NCBI GenBank assembly: GCA_900074885.1
Contig: FJUW01000006.1
Span: forward strand, 746,512-810,511
Direction of reading: 5' to 3'
DNA: 64,000 nucleotides
Origin: Rhynchosporium graminicola
Taxonomy: Eukaryota > Ascomycota > Leotiomycetes > Helotiales > Ploettnerulaceae
This document shows, one piece after another, positions 47,606 to 58,689 of the stretch. The notes below the pieces were generated by a model, which saw nothing but the letters and a program-made list of their open reading frames with translations, was not told the DNA's origin and did not search any database. The first letter of the stretch is position 1; each line of letters opens with the position of its first letter. The translations under genes were made by a program, and so were the position numbers.

Positions 47606-48290
47606 ATGCAATTCCGAGTTCTCCTCGTCTCATTGGCTTTGGCCACCCAAGTCGCCGCTTTCCCAGTAAGGCAACCCAAGCCCAGTTCAAAAACACATCA
47701 GGACTAACAAACATTTAGATGGGAGGTTCCAGCCTGGCTCGTGCCTACACCCCCGAGGGATCTGATGAAGTCTCCTCTGGCCAGAACCTAGTCGAGGCTA
47801 CCGACAACGAAGTATACCAGAGAGACAACACCGATCCAGACAGACACGAGGCCCAAGAACAGAAGGACAAGGCATCTGCTGATGCAAAGGAGGATAAAGA
47901 ACAGGCAGCTAAAGCCAAGGCTGCAGCATCTAGAAAGGCAGGAAACAACGCTCAGGCCGATGTAAGCATGCCTCCACACCCATTGCTTTCCATGGTTGGC
48001 TTCCCTCTCTCTATTTATTGTGAGAGGGAAGGTGGCTGGAGTTAATCGAAGCTAAGCTGACAAACGAGCAGAAACAAGACAAGCAGGCCGATCGGGAGGA
48101 GGCAAAAGAGCAGACTGCGAAGAACCACGCCGATGCGCAAGAGGGCAAGGAGCAAGCTGCAAAGGCAGCTGCAGCAAAGAAGCAAGCCGGCGGAGCACAG
48201 ACAGGTGCCACAAAGGCAGCAGCAGCACCCAAGGCGGCTGCTGCAAAGCCAGCTGCAGCCAAGGCAGCAACAGGAAAGAAGGGCAACTAA
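47606..48290 (+). CDS. Secreted Lys/Ala-rich helical protein with internal repeat
   Basis: Three exons, 47606-47665, 47719-47961, 48072-48290; 173 aa. Exon 1 is almost exactly the signal peptide (MQFRVLLVSLALATQVAAFP). The rest is charged and alanine-rich with no cysteine or tryptophan. Two related blocks occur, one at the end of exon 2 (ADAKEDKEQAAKAKAAASRK) and one in exon 3 (ADAQEGKEQAAKAAAAKKQA), so the intron separates two copies of the unit. The tail is K/A/P-rich (AAAPKAAAAKPAAAKAATGK). It is predicted to be a long soluble helix or disordered, comparable in composition to LEA-like or histone-tail-like proteins. Function unknown; a wall-associated, stress or DNA/polyanion-binding role is speculation. 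All introns are phase 0. Confidence 0.8.
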
Positions 48291-49859
48291 GTAAAATGGA
48301 AGCGCGATGATTAGAAAGCCCAGTATGAGCGGGATCAGGAATCATTCTTTTGGCTAATTGAAGGAGAGAGACGTTGATGGCGAGATACTTGCTGATCAGA
48401 TATAACTTATAAGAGTGCATCAGTACTTTGAATATTTTAGAAAATAATTAATACACTCTTTTAACTTAACTTTGACACCTTTTGTAATGCTCATGTTGTT
48501 CTTCGTAACTTTTAAAGCCTCGATTCCGACGACGAGTTTCAATGTGCTATAGAGAAATATTCTCTGAGCGGGATTATGGAAAGAGAAAGGAATGAGAGAT
48601 TCTAATTGAGAAGCTGCCCGATTGTATTTTTCGAGATTTATAGCTCTTTCCTGCGTCTTGATGAGAGCTGACAGCTTGGCCAGCCCGGCGTCGGCGTTAT
48701 AGGCTATTGCAGGCCGTAGGAGAGGATTATATAATCTTGTAGATTAGAAGCAAGCAATAGGCGGACGGATGAAATCGAAGGGCGTCTATCGCTTCGCGAG
48801 CTTTGAAGTCTACTTGCTCCTGATTCCTTTATGGCTTTGGGATCAGAGAAACGTCGCATCAGTGCAGGTTGACATTGAATTCGAAAGGGCGATTGTAAGA
48901 AGGAAGAGATATTAGTGACGAAATACAACATACTACCCCCGCTCAGGTCAACGCTAGTGTGGATAAGCGATTGCAGAATTTGAGGCCATTCACAGCTGGC
49001 CCAAGCTGCTCGCTCGCTTTGAAGCTTCGAGTCAGAGGACCGGACCATAGCTCAAATTTGGATTAGTCTTCAATCACGTGATGGGCTGCCGCAAACAGTC
49101 GCCTCGCCTTGCTTATCTCCTGCGAGCATTAAATGGCATCATGATTTTGAACTATCCTATCATCAGTCCCAGTTTGTGTATCCCTCCCCGTGCTCAGTAC
49201 CAGATTTATACTATCAGTGTTGAGCGTTGGGTAGTATTTCCCACAATCGCACCTGCTTATCGTTGAAATTCCTCTCCAATGTTCAATCCCTATGATGACG
49301 ATTCTTTACTGCTTTACTTGTTAGTTTTCGATGTTTCTCTCACTCACGTCCAATTATCCTTGGATTTGCATGATAGATGAATCCTTTTTCAACGGTGGTG
49401 GCTGTGCCAGCTACCGACTGTCAGCCAGAAATAGCTTACCGAATGAGCCGAGAATATAACATGCTAGTCTGCCTCTCAAAATATGTACAAGCGAGTATCT
49501 TTTCCTTCACACCGTTTCCAACACCTCAAGCACTCGGAACTATAACCAGTCAGTCATCCTAATCATAGTACTATGTAAACTGCGAAGCAGATCCACCCAA
49601 AGTGGAGGTTTCGAGTTTTAGCTGCGTCTTGCCTCAAATCTGCACATGTCAGAGCGACAAGAGATGCTCCAGCCTTTAACTCTCAGGAGCCTGTGCTGAG
49701 CGATCGGAGGAAATAAATGCTCCGAGGATCCATCTATCACTGTATGGCCTATCATACAGAATGCGGAAACAGAGAACTCGCATCCATCTTTCTGGACACA
49801 GCTAGCATCATCTTGATCTTTAGAGTACTAGGCTACCAATAGAGATAAATACTCTATAT
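48291..49859. other. Intergenic, 3' flank and border of the transposon block
   Basis: Only short frames, none with domains. The sequence turns sharply TA-rich and CA/TG-poor from about 49860. Confidence 0.55.
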
Positions 49860-50096
49860 TATCTCTTTTAGTACGAAAGTATCTTCGAATTCCTGCTACT
49901 TTGTTAGGCGGTAGTTCTGTCCGTTAGTAGCTAGCGTAAGAAGGATGCCACTAGTTACTTATCCATATATATAGATATTAAATACAAAATTGCTTCGTTA
50001 TCCTGCATCGGAAGATATACTACCTTCAAAACTAAGACGTCTCTATCCGCTAATTCGTATATTATATTTAAAGATTCGTAGACTTCCTTATCCTGC
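49860..50096 (-). mobile_element. Left fragment of the outer, older retroelement
   Basis: TA-rich, RIP-like sequence directly before the inner element's left LTR. It should join 58690 onward once the inner element and one CCTGC copy are removed. No domain can be read in this short piece, so assignment to the outer gypsy element is by contiguity. Confidence 0.5.
50092..50096. repeat. Target-site duplication CCTGC, left copy
   Basis: CCTGC directly precedes the left LTR (starts TGTAACGACA) and recurs directly after the right LTR at 58685-58689. Confidence 0.9.
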
Positions 50097-50364
50097 TGTA
50101 ACGACAGCTTACCTGAATATCACATGAGAAGAAGGATAGATAACAGGGCCCAAGTTCATAGGTATCCCGGCAGAACTAGTATCTGACCCGGTATAGTATC
50201 GGACTAGTACCGGTATATATATATAAGGTACCTTATACTCTATCTCTCTTCTTCTTCTTTCCTTATCTTTTTGTTTTCTTTATAGTAGACTATATAAGAT
50301 CGCTCTTAGCTTCCCTACTTATTTATTCTTACTTATATATCGCTTTAAGTCTTATATCGTTATA
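50097..50364 (+). repeat. 5' LTR
   Basis: 268 bp. Starts TGTAACGACA and ends TATCGTTATA, where the intact form at the other end is TGTCGTTACA. A promoter-like CT-rich tract lies at 50240-50280. Confidence 0.92.
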
Positions 50365-51935
50365 TTAAATAAAAAGATTAAGATAGCCGGAGATAGCTTA
50401 CTATAATATCTTACTACTAAGTTAGTTATTCGATAACTACTCGTATATAGCCGAGATACTAGAGATCTCTCGGATAACTATAAATTAGAGTTTAATTCAG
50501 CTTATCGTAAATAGTATAATAGAGGAGGTTTTCGCTAATACTTCTTTAATAACTCCCTTAGTATAAAGGAATTATAAATAGATTTTAAAGAAGGTATAAT
50601 AAATACCCCGGAACTTTAACCTCTATATATCGCCGCTGAAATAGCTCTGATATACTCCTTTTTAAGCTATTATTATAGCTCTTAACTAATAAACTAGAGA
50701 CTTCTCTAGTTCTAGAGGAACCTAACGCGATCTCCCTCGCTTTACCTCCGAATCTAATCTATTATACCTTTCCTTATTTTAAATATCTCTTACTCTAAAG
50801 AATATTAATACTTTATTAAGGAAGTACTAACTAAGAGAGAAAGGAAAATAAAAGCGAAATTCACTAAGAGTATAATCGCTAAGTACTCCTATTACTATAG
50901 GTGACTCGAACCTGATCTGTTCTCTCTTATAATAATTAGTAGACTAAGAGGAAAAGAATAACTCTCTAGAAGATACTATAGATAGACTAATCTCCGTATA
51001 AGATAAGTTCCTTATAGGGGTCCCTTATCTATCTTCGACTCTCTTACTAGAACTAATACTATAATCTCTATATATTCTAGAGTTTAATAAGCTAATAAAC
51101 TCTATTCTAATACGTAGTACTAAGAGAGAAGATATTATTCCTAATAAACTATCTCCCTCTCCCGGCGCCGAATCAGTAGAGTTACGCCCTAGGAAGTCTT
51201 ATCTTACTAAGAAGATCCTGCCCTTAGATAATAAATCAGACTTTACTTTCCTCTAATAAAGAGTATCGATATAAGACCGGCTAGCTATAAACGCTAACTA
51301 CTATCCTACGGACTTCTCCCGGCGCGTTCTTATATAGGAGCTAGTTACTAGATTAGCTAAAGAGTATTTTATACTTTAGTACCTTATTAATAAGTTTAAA
51401 ACTAGCGATAAAATAATCTTCTTATTAGAGGAGAACTTTCTTACTAATTTAGAGGAAGATAACTATTATAACGCTTTCTACTACTTAGAAATATAATAAC
51501 TTAGCTATATACGCGAGACTTTCGCCGAGTTTCGTAGTTGATTTTAAAGCGCTACTATCTAAAGTAAAATTAAAAAGAAAGAGTAGTTCTTCTATATATA
51601 AGATAAGATTATACTATCCTTACGCGCTTTAACTCTTATTATTAAACTAATATAGAATAAGGATTACGCTTCTATAGTTAGATTCTTACTTTCTTTTAAT
51701 ACTAAATATTATTATAACTTAGAATATACCTATCCCGAGAAAGTTACTACTCTAGTATAGTACTATAAGCTTATTATTACTACTACGACCTCTATTAGTT
51801 CTACTCCTTACTAGTCCCTAAGCTTAGCCCCTCGATAAACTACTCCTATACTATATATACGTACTTCTACCCCGGTATAATCTAGTACTCCTTCCGCGCT
51901 AAAACGCCCTACTACCTCGACTGGAGAACCCCTTA

Positions 51936-51990
51936 GGTATTATAGTTATAGATAGCTCGGTTATATTAAGCTAGATTACCCTAACTTACT
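51936..51990 (+). pseudogene. Gag zinc-knuckle remnant
   Basis: Frame reads RYYSYR*LGYIKLDYPN, which is the CCHC knuckle pattern with each Cys codon changed to Tyr (TGY to TAY) and the His changed to Tyr (CAY to TAY). The element's Gag is upstream. Confidence 0.7.
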
Positions 51991-53427
51991 TAAGGTTTAA
52001 TTAATTAACGAATTTCCGGAAGAGAAGAGAGTAGCTAAAGAAGTAGTAGAAGATATACTCTCCGAATCTGAACTAATACTAAAGGGAAATAATAAGGCTT
52101 AAGTAAAAACTCTTTCTTAGGTCTATATAAGTATAATCTCTCTAATCTAGACCTTAACTCCTTAATAAGAGGTAAGTAATTTATATACCTGACTATAGTT
52201 AGTATAAATAAGCTAGGAGTCTCTATAAATAGCCTAATCGATACCGGAGCGAACGGTTATCTGTTTATTAATTATACTCTTACTAGATAACTATTAGGGG
52301 CCCTTAGTATTAAAATCCAGCTACTGCTTTATTCTATTCTAATATATAGGTTCTAATAATCTATTAGAACTTATATTATCTATTTCATATATTTATATCT
52401 TTCTATTAATAGTAGGCGTATTTATAACTATCCTTTTATTCTCCTCGATTTAGGATAATAAGATATAATTATTAGTATTAAATAGATATAACGATTTCAA
52501 GTTAAGCTAGATACGCTTTAATATAAGCTATTATAGTCGGAACGCTATCTAGCTACCTTCTAATACGATAAGGAGATAATTATAACTCTATTACCTTATA
52601 AACCTAGTATTAATCGATCTTACTAAATTGATACTAATACGCGGGACTTAGCTATAAACTAGCTAGACTAATACTAATTATACTAAATAGTAGCGATACG
52701 GTATATTAACGTATTATCCTTACTATTTAACTTATTTCTACTTATTACTAAGGAATCCGAACCCTTTCTCGCTCCGAATTTATCGAGAAAGGTACCTGCG
52801 CTAAAACCCTACTATAAGTGCTTCTCTTAACCTCTAAGGATCTAGAAACCGGTTCCGATTTACTAAATTAGTACTATAGCTTTTTACTTTAATATGAAAT
52901 ATAAAAGCTCTGAATTATTCTTTATTAGTATCTATAAGATAAACTGCCTCTTATAAGACTATCTAAATAGCGATTCTCCTAAGGATCCCGATACTGAATA
53001 ACTCGTAGCCGAAAAGCTACTAGAATAGTATTATACTCTTAAGGAAGCCTTTTCTAAGCGGGATTCTAATATTCTTTCGCTATATCGCTTATACGATTAT
53101 AAAATCATTCTAGAAGAACTATTACCTAATATATATTCGCTTCTATATTAGTAATCTATAGATAAACTATAAGTAACTAAGGAGTACTTTATAGAGAACT
53201 TAGATAAGGGATTTATCGAATCTAGCTAAAGTCCCTTTATATTACTTATATTATTTATTAAGAAGGCCGATAGAGGATTACGCTTCTATATCAACTATCG
53301 TAAGCTTAATACGATCACTCGAAAGGATTCTTATCTAATACTTAGAATCGATAAGCTCTTAACTCGTATATCTAAAGTAGTAATCTTTATTAAACTAGAT
53401 ATCCGAGTAGTATTTAACTACCTCTAT

Positions 53428-54214
53428 ATAGACTCCGAATCCGAGGAGTATATTACTTTCCGAACCTGCTTCAGATCCTATAAATATAAAGTATTACTTT
53501 TTAAGCTCTATAATAGACCTAGTATATACTAGCGATATATAAATAATATACTACTAGATTACTTAGATAATTTCTATATAGCTTACTTAGATAATATTCT
53601 TATATACTCGGAAACGCTCTAGGAATATAAGGAATATATTAAATTAGTATTATAACGCTTAATAGATACTGGACTCTAAGTAGATATTAAGAAAAGCGAA
53701 TTCTATATTACTTAGACTAAATACCTCAGATATATTATTACTACTAATAGAATCGAGCTAGATCCTGAGAAAATAATACTATTAGTAGACTAGAAGTACC
53801 CCGAAACGATAATAGCTATAAAATCCTTCCTAGGATTCTATAAGTTCTACTATTAATTTATTCGGAATTTCGGCCTTATCGCTAAACCTCTCTTAGTACT
53901 TACTCGGCCTATAATACTATAGAATTTCACTAACGATTATAAGAAGTCCTTCGACGATTTATATTAATAGCTACTATCGGTGCAGAAACTATACTATTTC
54001 GACCTTAAATTATAGACTAAACTAGAAACTAATATCTCTAATAGTATAATAGCTAGAGTTATCTCCTAATTATATAAAGATAACTAGTAGTATCTAATTA
54101 GATTCTACTCTTATATTCTTAATAGATATAAACTAAACTAGAAGATCTACGATAAGGAGCTATATATTATTATTAAGTCTTTCCGGAAATAAAGACCGGA
54201 ACTTATATCTCTAT
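53428..54214 (+). other. First copy of a 787-bp duplication flanking the sequence gap
   Basis: Same sequence as 54239-55025 wherever I compared them. It covers the end of RT through RNase H of the inner retroelement. Confidence 0.85.
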
Positions 54215-54238
54215 NNNNNNNNNNNNNNNNNNNNNNNN
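54215..54238. other. Sequence gap (24 N)
   Basis: Run of 24 N inside the inner retroelement, between two copies of the same 787 bp. Confidence 0.99.
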
Positions 54239-55025
54239 ATAGACTCCGAATCCGAGGAGTATATTACTTTCCGAACCTGCTTCAGATCCTATAAATATAA
54301 AGTATTACTTTTTAAGCTCTATAATAGACCTAGTATATACTAGCGATATATAAATAATATACTACTAGATTACTTAGATAATTTCTATATAGCTTACTTA
54401 GATAATATTCTTATATACTCGGAAACGCTCTAGGAATATAAGGAATATATTAAATTAGTATTATAACGCTTAATAGATACTGGACTCTAAGTAGATATTA
54501 AGAAAAGCGAATTCTATATTACTTAGACTAAATACCTCAGATATATTATTACTACTAATAGAATCGAGCTAGATCCTGAGAAAATAATACTATTAGTAGA
54601 CTAGAAGTACCCCGAAACGATAATAGCTATAAAATCCTTCCTAGGATTCTATAAGTTCTACTATTAATTTATTCGGAATTTCGGCCTTATCGCTAAACCT
54701 CTCTTAGTACTTACTCGGCCTATAATACTATAGAATTTCACTAACGATTATAAGAAGTCCTTCGACGATTTATATTAATAGCTACTATCGGTGCAGAAAC
54801 TATACTATTTCGACCTTAAATTATAGACTAAACTAGAAACTAATATCTCTAATAGTATAATAGCTAGAGTTATCTCCTAATTATATAAAGATAACTAGTA
54901 GTATCTAATTAGATTCTACTCTTATATTCTTAATAGATATAAACTAAACTAGAAGATCTACGATAAGGAGCTATATATTATTATTAAGTCTTTCCGGAAA
55001 TAAAGACCGGAACTTATATCTCTAT
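54239..55025 (+). other. Second copy of a 787-bp duplication flanking the sequence gap
   Basis: Starts and ends at the same points of the element as the first copy. Sequence continues normally from its end (TCTATAACGC) into integrase. Likely an unresolved contig overlap rather than biology. Confidence 0.85.
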
Positions 55026-57199
55026 AACGCTATACCGGCGTATATACGGACTATCGATCCTTAGAATACTTTATAACTACTAAGGTCCTAACTAGTAAGT
55101 AAGCTAGATAGATAGAATTCCTTTCCGAATTTAACTTTTAAATTATATATACGCTTAGTAAAGATAACGCTAAAGCTAATATCCTTAGCTATAGAGAATA
55201 AGATCTAAGGATATAGGAATAATAGAAATAAGATAGTAGATCTCGGGTTTTACTACCTCTAGACCGCTTAGACCTTAAGATTAACGCGGAACTAGCGGAG
55301 TATTATATTAATTAAATTAGTTATATATACCTAATATCGCTAGGGATTAATACGCTACCGGAACCTATATATAACTCTTTTAAGTTAATCGAGAAACTAT
55401 ACTAATTTAACTAAGAATTATTCTCTAAGGAACGAAATATATTAGGAGATAGCTATACTATTAATAATAGTTTACTACTTTATAATAGTTATCTATACAT
55501 ATAACGCTATACTTTGCTATATACCTATTTAATCAGCGAAATCTACGATTAAGTTTCCTCCGCTTATCTAAACGCTTATAAGACTGCCGAAATAATTTCT
55601 ACTTATTACTACTAGAAAGGACTTATATTAGATATAAAATAGTATACTTATAATTACTACTCCTACTAGTACTCTTATCCGAAACAGACGAAATAATAAG
55701 GATTCCTCTACTTATTATTAGTACTTAGCTACCTTATATAGTACTTAGCTATAGATTTTAAGGACTTCTCGCCTGATAACTAAGGATTTAATAAGATATT
55801 AGTATTTATCGACTACCTAGGGAAAGACTCTATATCGATACTATACTACTATAATATCGATACCCGTAGGATAGCGATATTATTTATCTAATAGATATAT
55901 CGTTTCGGATATACTCCTAAGTTAATTATATCTGACTAAGGAGCTTAGCTAGTCTTATCCTTCTAATAAGAGTTTTACTATATAATTAGAGTTAAGGTTA
56001 AGCTCTATACATAATTCTAATAGTAAACTAATAGATAAAAAGAGATTATAAATAAATATATTAAATAAAACATTAGACAATTTATTAATTACTACTAGAG
56101 TAACTAGGGCGAACTACTACTAATAATAGACCGCGCCTAAGTAACTCTACTTTACAATTCTATCGGTATAGCGCTATATACTCTTAAATATAGTATATTA
56201 CTACGGAATAGCTAGGACTAGAAGTAACTTACTAGATCGATACTATAAGAGAAGCTTAACTATTCCGATACTAAATCCTTAGCTAAACGTACTAAATCCG
56301 CTATCGAGGTTATAAAAGCTAATATACTAGCTACTTAGTATAAGATAAGCGCTATAACTAACCCGAAACGGTATAGTATTAACTAGGAAGTTAGAGATAA
56401 GGTATTTCTCTTTATAAGAAACCTTAAGAATTACTAGCTAAGTAAGAAGCTATCTAGTCTCTAGGTAGGACTATACTAGGTCCTAGCTAAGATCGGATAC
56501 TCCTATAAGCTAGATTTACCCTTAGGATCTTCTATTTATAATATATTCGCTCCCGAATTACTCTTTAAGGACTCGGACGACTTATTACTAAGCTAGGAGT
56601 TACTAAACTTACTCCCGGAGGTTATCGCTACTTAAGAAGAGTAAGAGTTATAAGATATACTTGCTATATAGCTCTTAAGAGGTAATCTGAAGTATTAAGT
56701 TAGTTAGCTAAGCTATAACCCGGACCTAACTTAGTATAACGCTTCTGACCTAATAAGTACTCTATATAAGCTTAGAGACTTCCACGCTACTAACTTAAGT
56801 AAACCTAGACCTCCGCGTAAACTAGATTAGTAGATTAAGGCCTAAGAAAATAGAATAGATAACTATAATCACTTAGAGGATAATAAGCTATTATAGTTAC
56901 TAGTATTAGAATTTATTACTAGAGATAATCCCCTGATTATACTCTATAATAACGCTATATCTAAAACTCTACTTCTTTAACTATCTCTACTTTACTAGCT
57001 TTCTCCCCTAAGTTCTCTAGAGCTCTTAGTAATTCTAGAATATCTAGAACCGGAACTACTATATTTAACTCCTTACCTAAATCTATTAATATAGCCCTAG
57101 TAGTAGACTAAGTATAATAGCTAATCCTATGAGGTTTCTTCTTTAGAGAAAGTCCAGGAGTATCTAGATCTAACGCTATCTCTAAACTAGAAGGCAAAT

Positions 57200-57965
57200 T
57201 CCTCTTTCTTCTAGTATTAGATATCGTAGCCTTAAATATAGCTTTCTTCGCAAATTCCTATATAATACTATTTAACTCTTTTATCTACTTTAACGCTATT
57301 TATATTATTAACCTAGACTTCGCCGAATCTACTATTAAAAGATCTAGATCCTATATTACGTTAGTATTATACTAGTATCTAAGGATTTAAGATCTTAACT
57401 TATTACCTTAATAAACTCTAACTCCTTAAATACCTTCTCTATAGAACGCCTTAAAGCCTAAGTCTCTACTAATTATATAGTAGTAATCTCTAACGTAATA
57501 GTAAGAGTAGTAGATTTCGTAAGATAATAGATCCGATTAATCGCCTTATAGGTAATTATAATACTGCTCCGATTTAGCTCTACGTCCTTAGCTTCGCTAC
57601 TAAGAAGTAAACCGGATAAAATAGTATACTCTGTATTAATATAGTTAGGTAATTATAACGCGTTAGTATATATAACTATATTTAGGTTTAAGTAACTTAT
57701 ATACTTATAATTACTCTTTAACGCTAAATAATACTTATAAAGCTTAGAGTTAAGCTTATCAAACAAGTATAAGAGTTCTAAAATAGGAGTATTATTATAC
57801 TTTATCTTAAGGAAAGCGCGAATATACCGTAGGTAATATATATAATACGCTGCCGAAAGAGTACTAGTAGGTACTAGTAAAAGCACTATAGGAGTTAGTA
57901 TTATAGATCCGTGAAACCCCTATATTATACTTAAGGACTATCCCTAAAACTGAAATAGGAAACTT
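57200..57965 (-). pseudogene. Decayed antisense ORF between integrase and 3' LTR
   Basis: On the minus strand a protein-like frame runs from about 57965 to 57200. The stop-free part is 57886-57653 (77 codons, e.g. KIKYNNTPILELLYLFDKLN). Past the TAA it goes on as LPNYINTEYTILSGLLLSSE and further helical sequence, broken by stops that look like mutated Gln (CAA/CAG) codons. It lies inside the retroelement but opposite to gag-pol. It may be an extra antisense gene of the element. I recognise no domain. Confidence 0.4.
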
Positions 57966-58403
57966 ACTTATATTAAGAGAAGAGTTAATTAGGTCGATTA
58001 ATATATAAGATTATAGTATACTACTATAGTAGTTAGTAATAATACTTACTCCGGAAGCTATACTATAGTCTAAGGAGAATAAACTTATAAGTTAAAGTAG
58101 TTATCGCAGTTAAAAAGGAAAGGCTCTAATACTAATAAACCCCTTCCTTTATATACTCTACGCTCTACTTAAACTCGACTCCTACTATAAACAGATAAAG
58201 TAAATACCGCTTACCGCCCGATTTAGAAACTATAACTAATATAGTACTATTATAGCGATATAACTAGTAAGAACATAATAAAGAATTTAATACTACTAAA
58301 GAGCAACTAGCGCTTATTACGCGAATATCGACGAAAATAGTTATAATAAAGACTAATTCTAGTATAAACTATAACCTTCCGAGCTTAGGGTTAAGCTCTT
58401 CTT

Positions 58404-58413
58404 AGGGAGGGGG
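58404..58413 (+). promoter_or_regulatory. Polypurine tract of the inner retroelement
   Basis: AGGGAGGGGG three bases before the 3' LTR, the expected plus-strand priming site. Notably spared from mutation. Confidence 0.65.
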
Positions 58414-58416
58414 TAA

Positions 58417-58684
58417 TATAACGATAGCTTACCTGAATATTATATGAGAAGAAGGATAGATAATAGGGCCTAAGTTCATAGGTATCCCGGTAGAACTAGT
58501 ATCCGACCCGGTATAGTATCGGACTAGTACTAGTATATATATATAAGGTGCCTTATACTCTATCTCTCTTCTTCTTCCTTCCTTATCTTTTTGTTTTCTT
58601 CGTAATAGACTATATAAGATCGCTCTTAGCCTCCCTACTCGTTTATTTTTGCTTATATACCGCCTTGAGTCTTGTGTCGTTACA
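58417..58684 (+). repeat. 3' LTR
   Basis: 268 bp, same length as the 5' LTR. Starts TATAACGATA (mutated) and ends TGTCGTTACA (intact). Confidence 0.92.
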
Positions 58685-58689
58685 CCTGC
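58685..58689. repeat. Target-site duplication CCTGC, right copy
   Basis: Matches 50092-50096, confirming the borders of the inner element. Confidence 0.9.

Larger units (their letters stand above)
50097..58684 (+). mobile_element. RIP-inactivated Ty3/gypsy-type LTR retrotransposon
   Basis: Two 268-bp LTRs (TG...CA ends at the outer borders), 5-bp target duplication and a purine tract before the right LTR (58404-58413). Decayed domains read on the plus strand in gypsy order: gag with a zinc knuckle at 51936-51990, aspartic protease LIDTGANGYLF at 52232-52267, RT (LDKGFIE...SPF, LRFYINYRKLNTITRKDSY) about 53190-53400, the YxDD site mutated to LDNIL near 53585, RNase H (YDKELYIIIKSFRK) near 54150, and integrase DDE segments (SIDFKDFSPDNQGF, VFIDYLGKDSIS, LIISDQGA) 55750-55950. 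Hundreds of TAA/TAG codons and near absence of CA/TG while CG persists indicate CpA-directed RIP. Apparent length is inflated by an assembly duplication. Confidence 0.92.

Noticed and set aside
48704..49048. 114-codon minus-strand frame starting at an ATG
   Set aside because: No signal, no domain, Ser/Arg-rich chance composition, no intron support.
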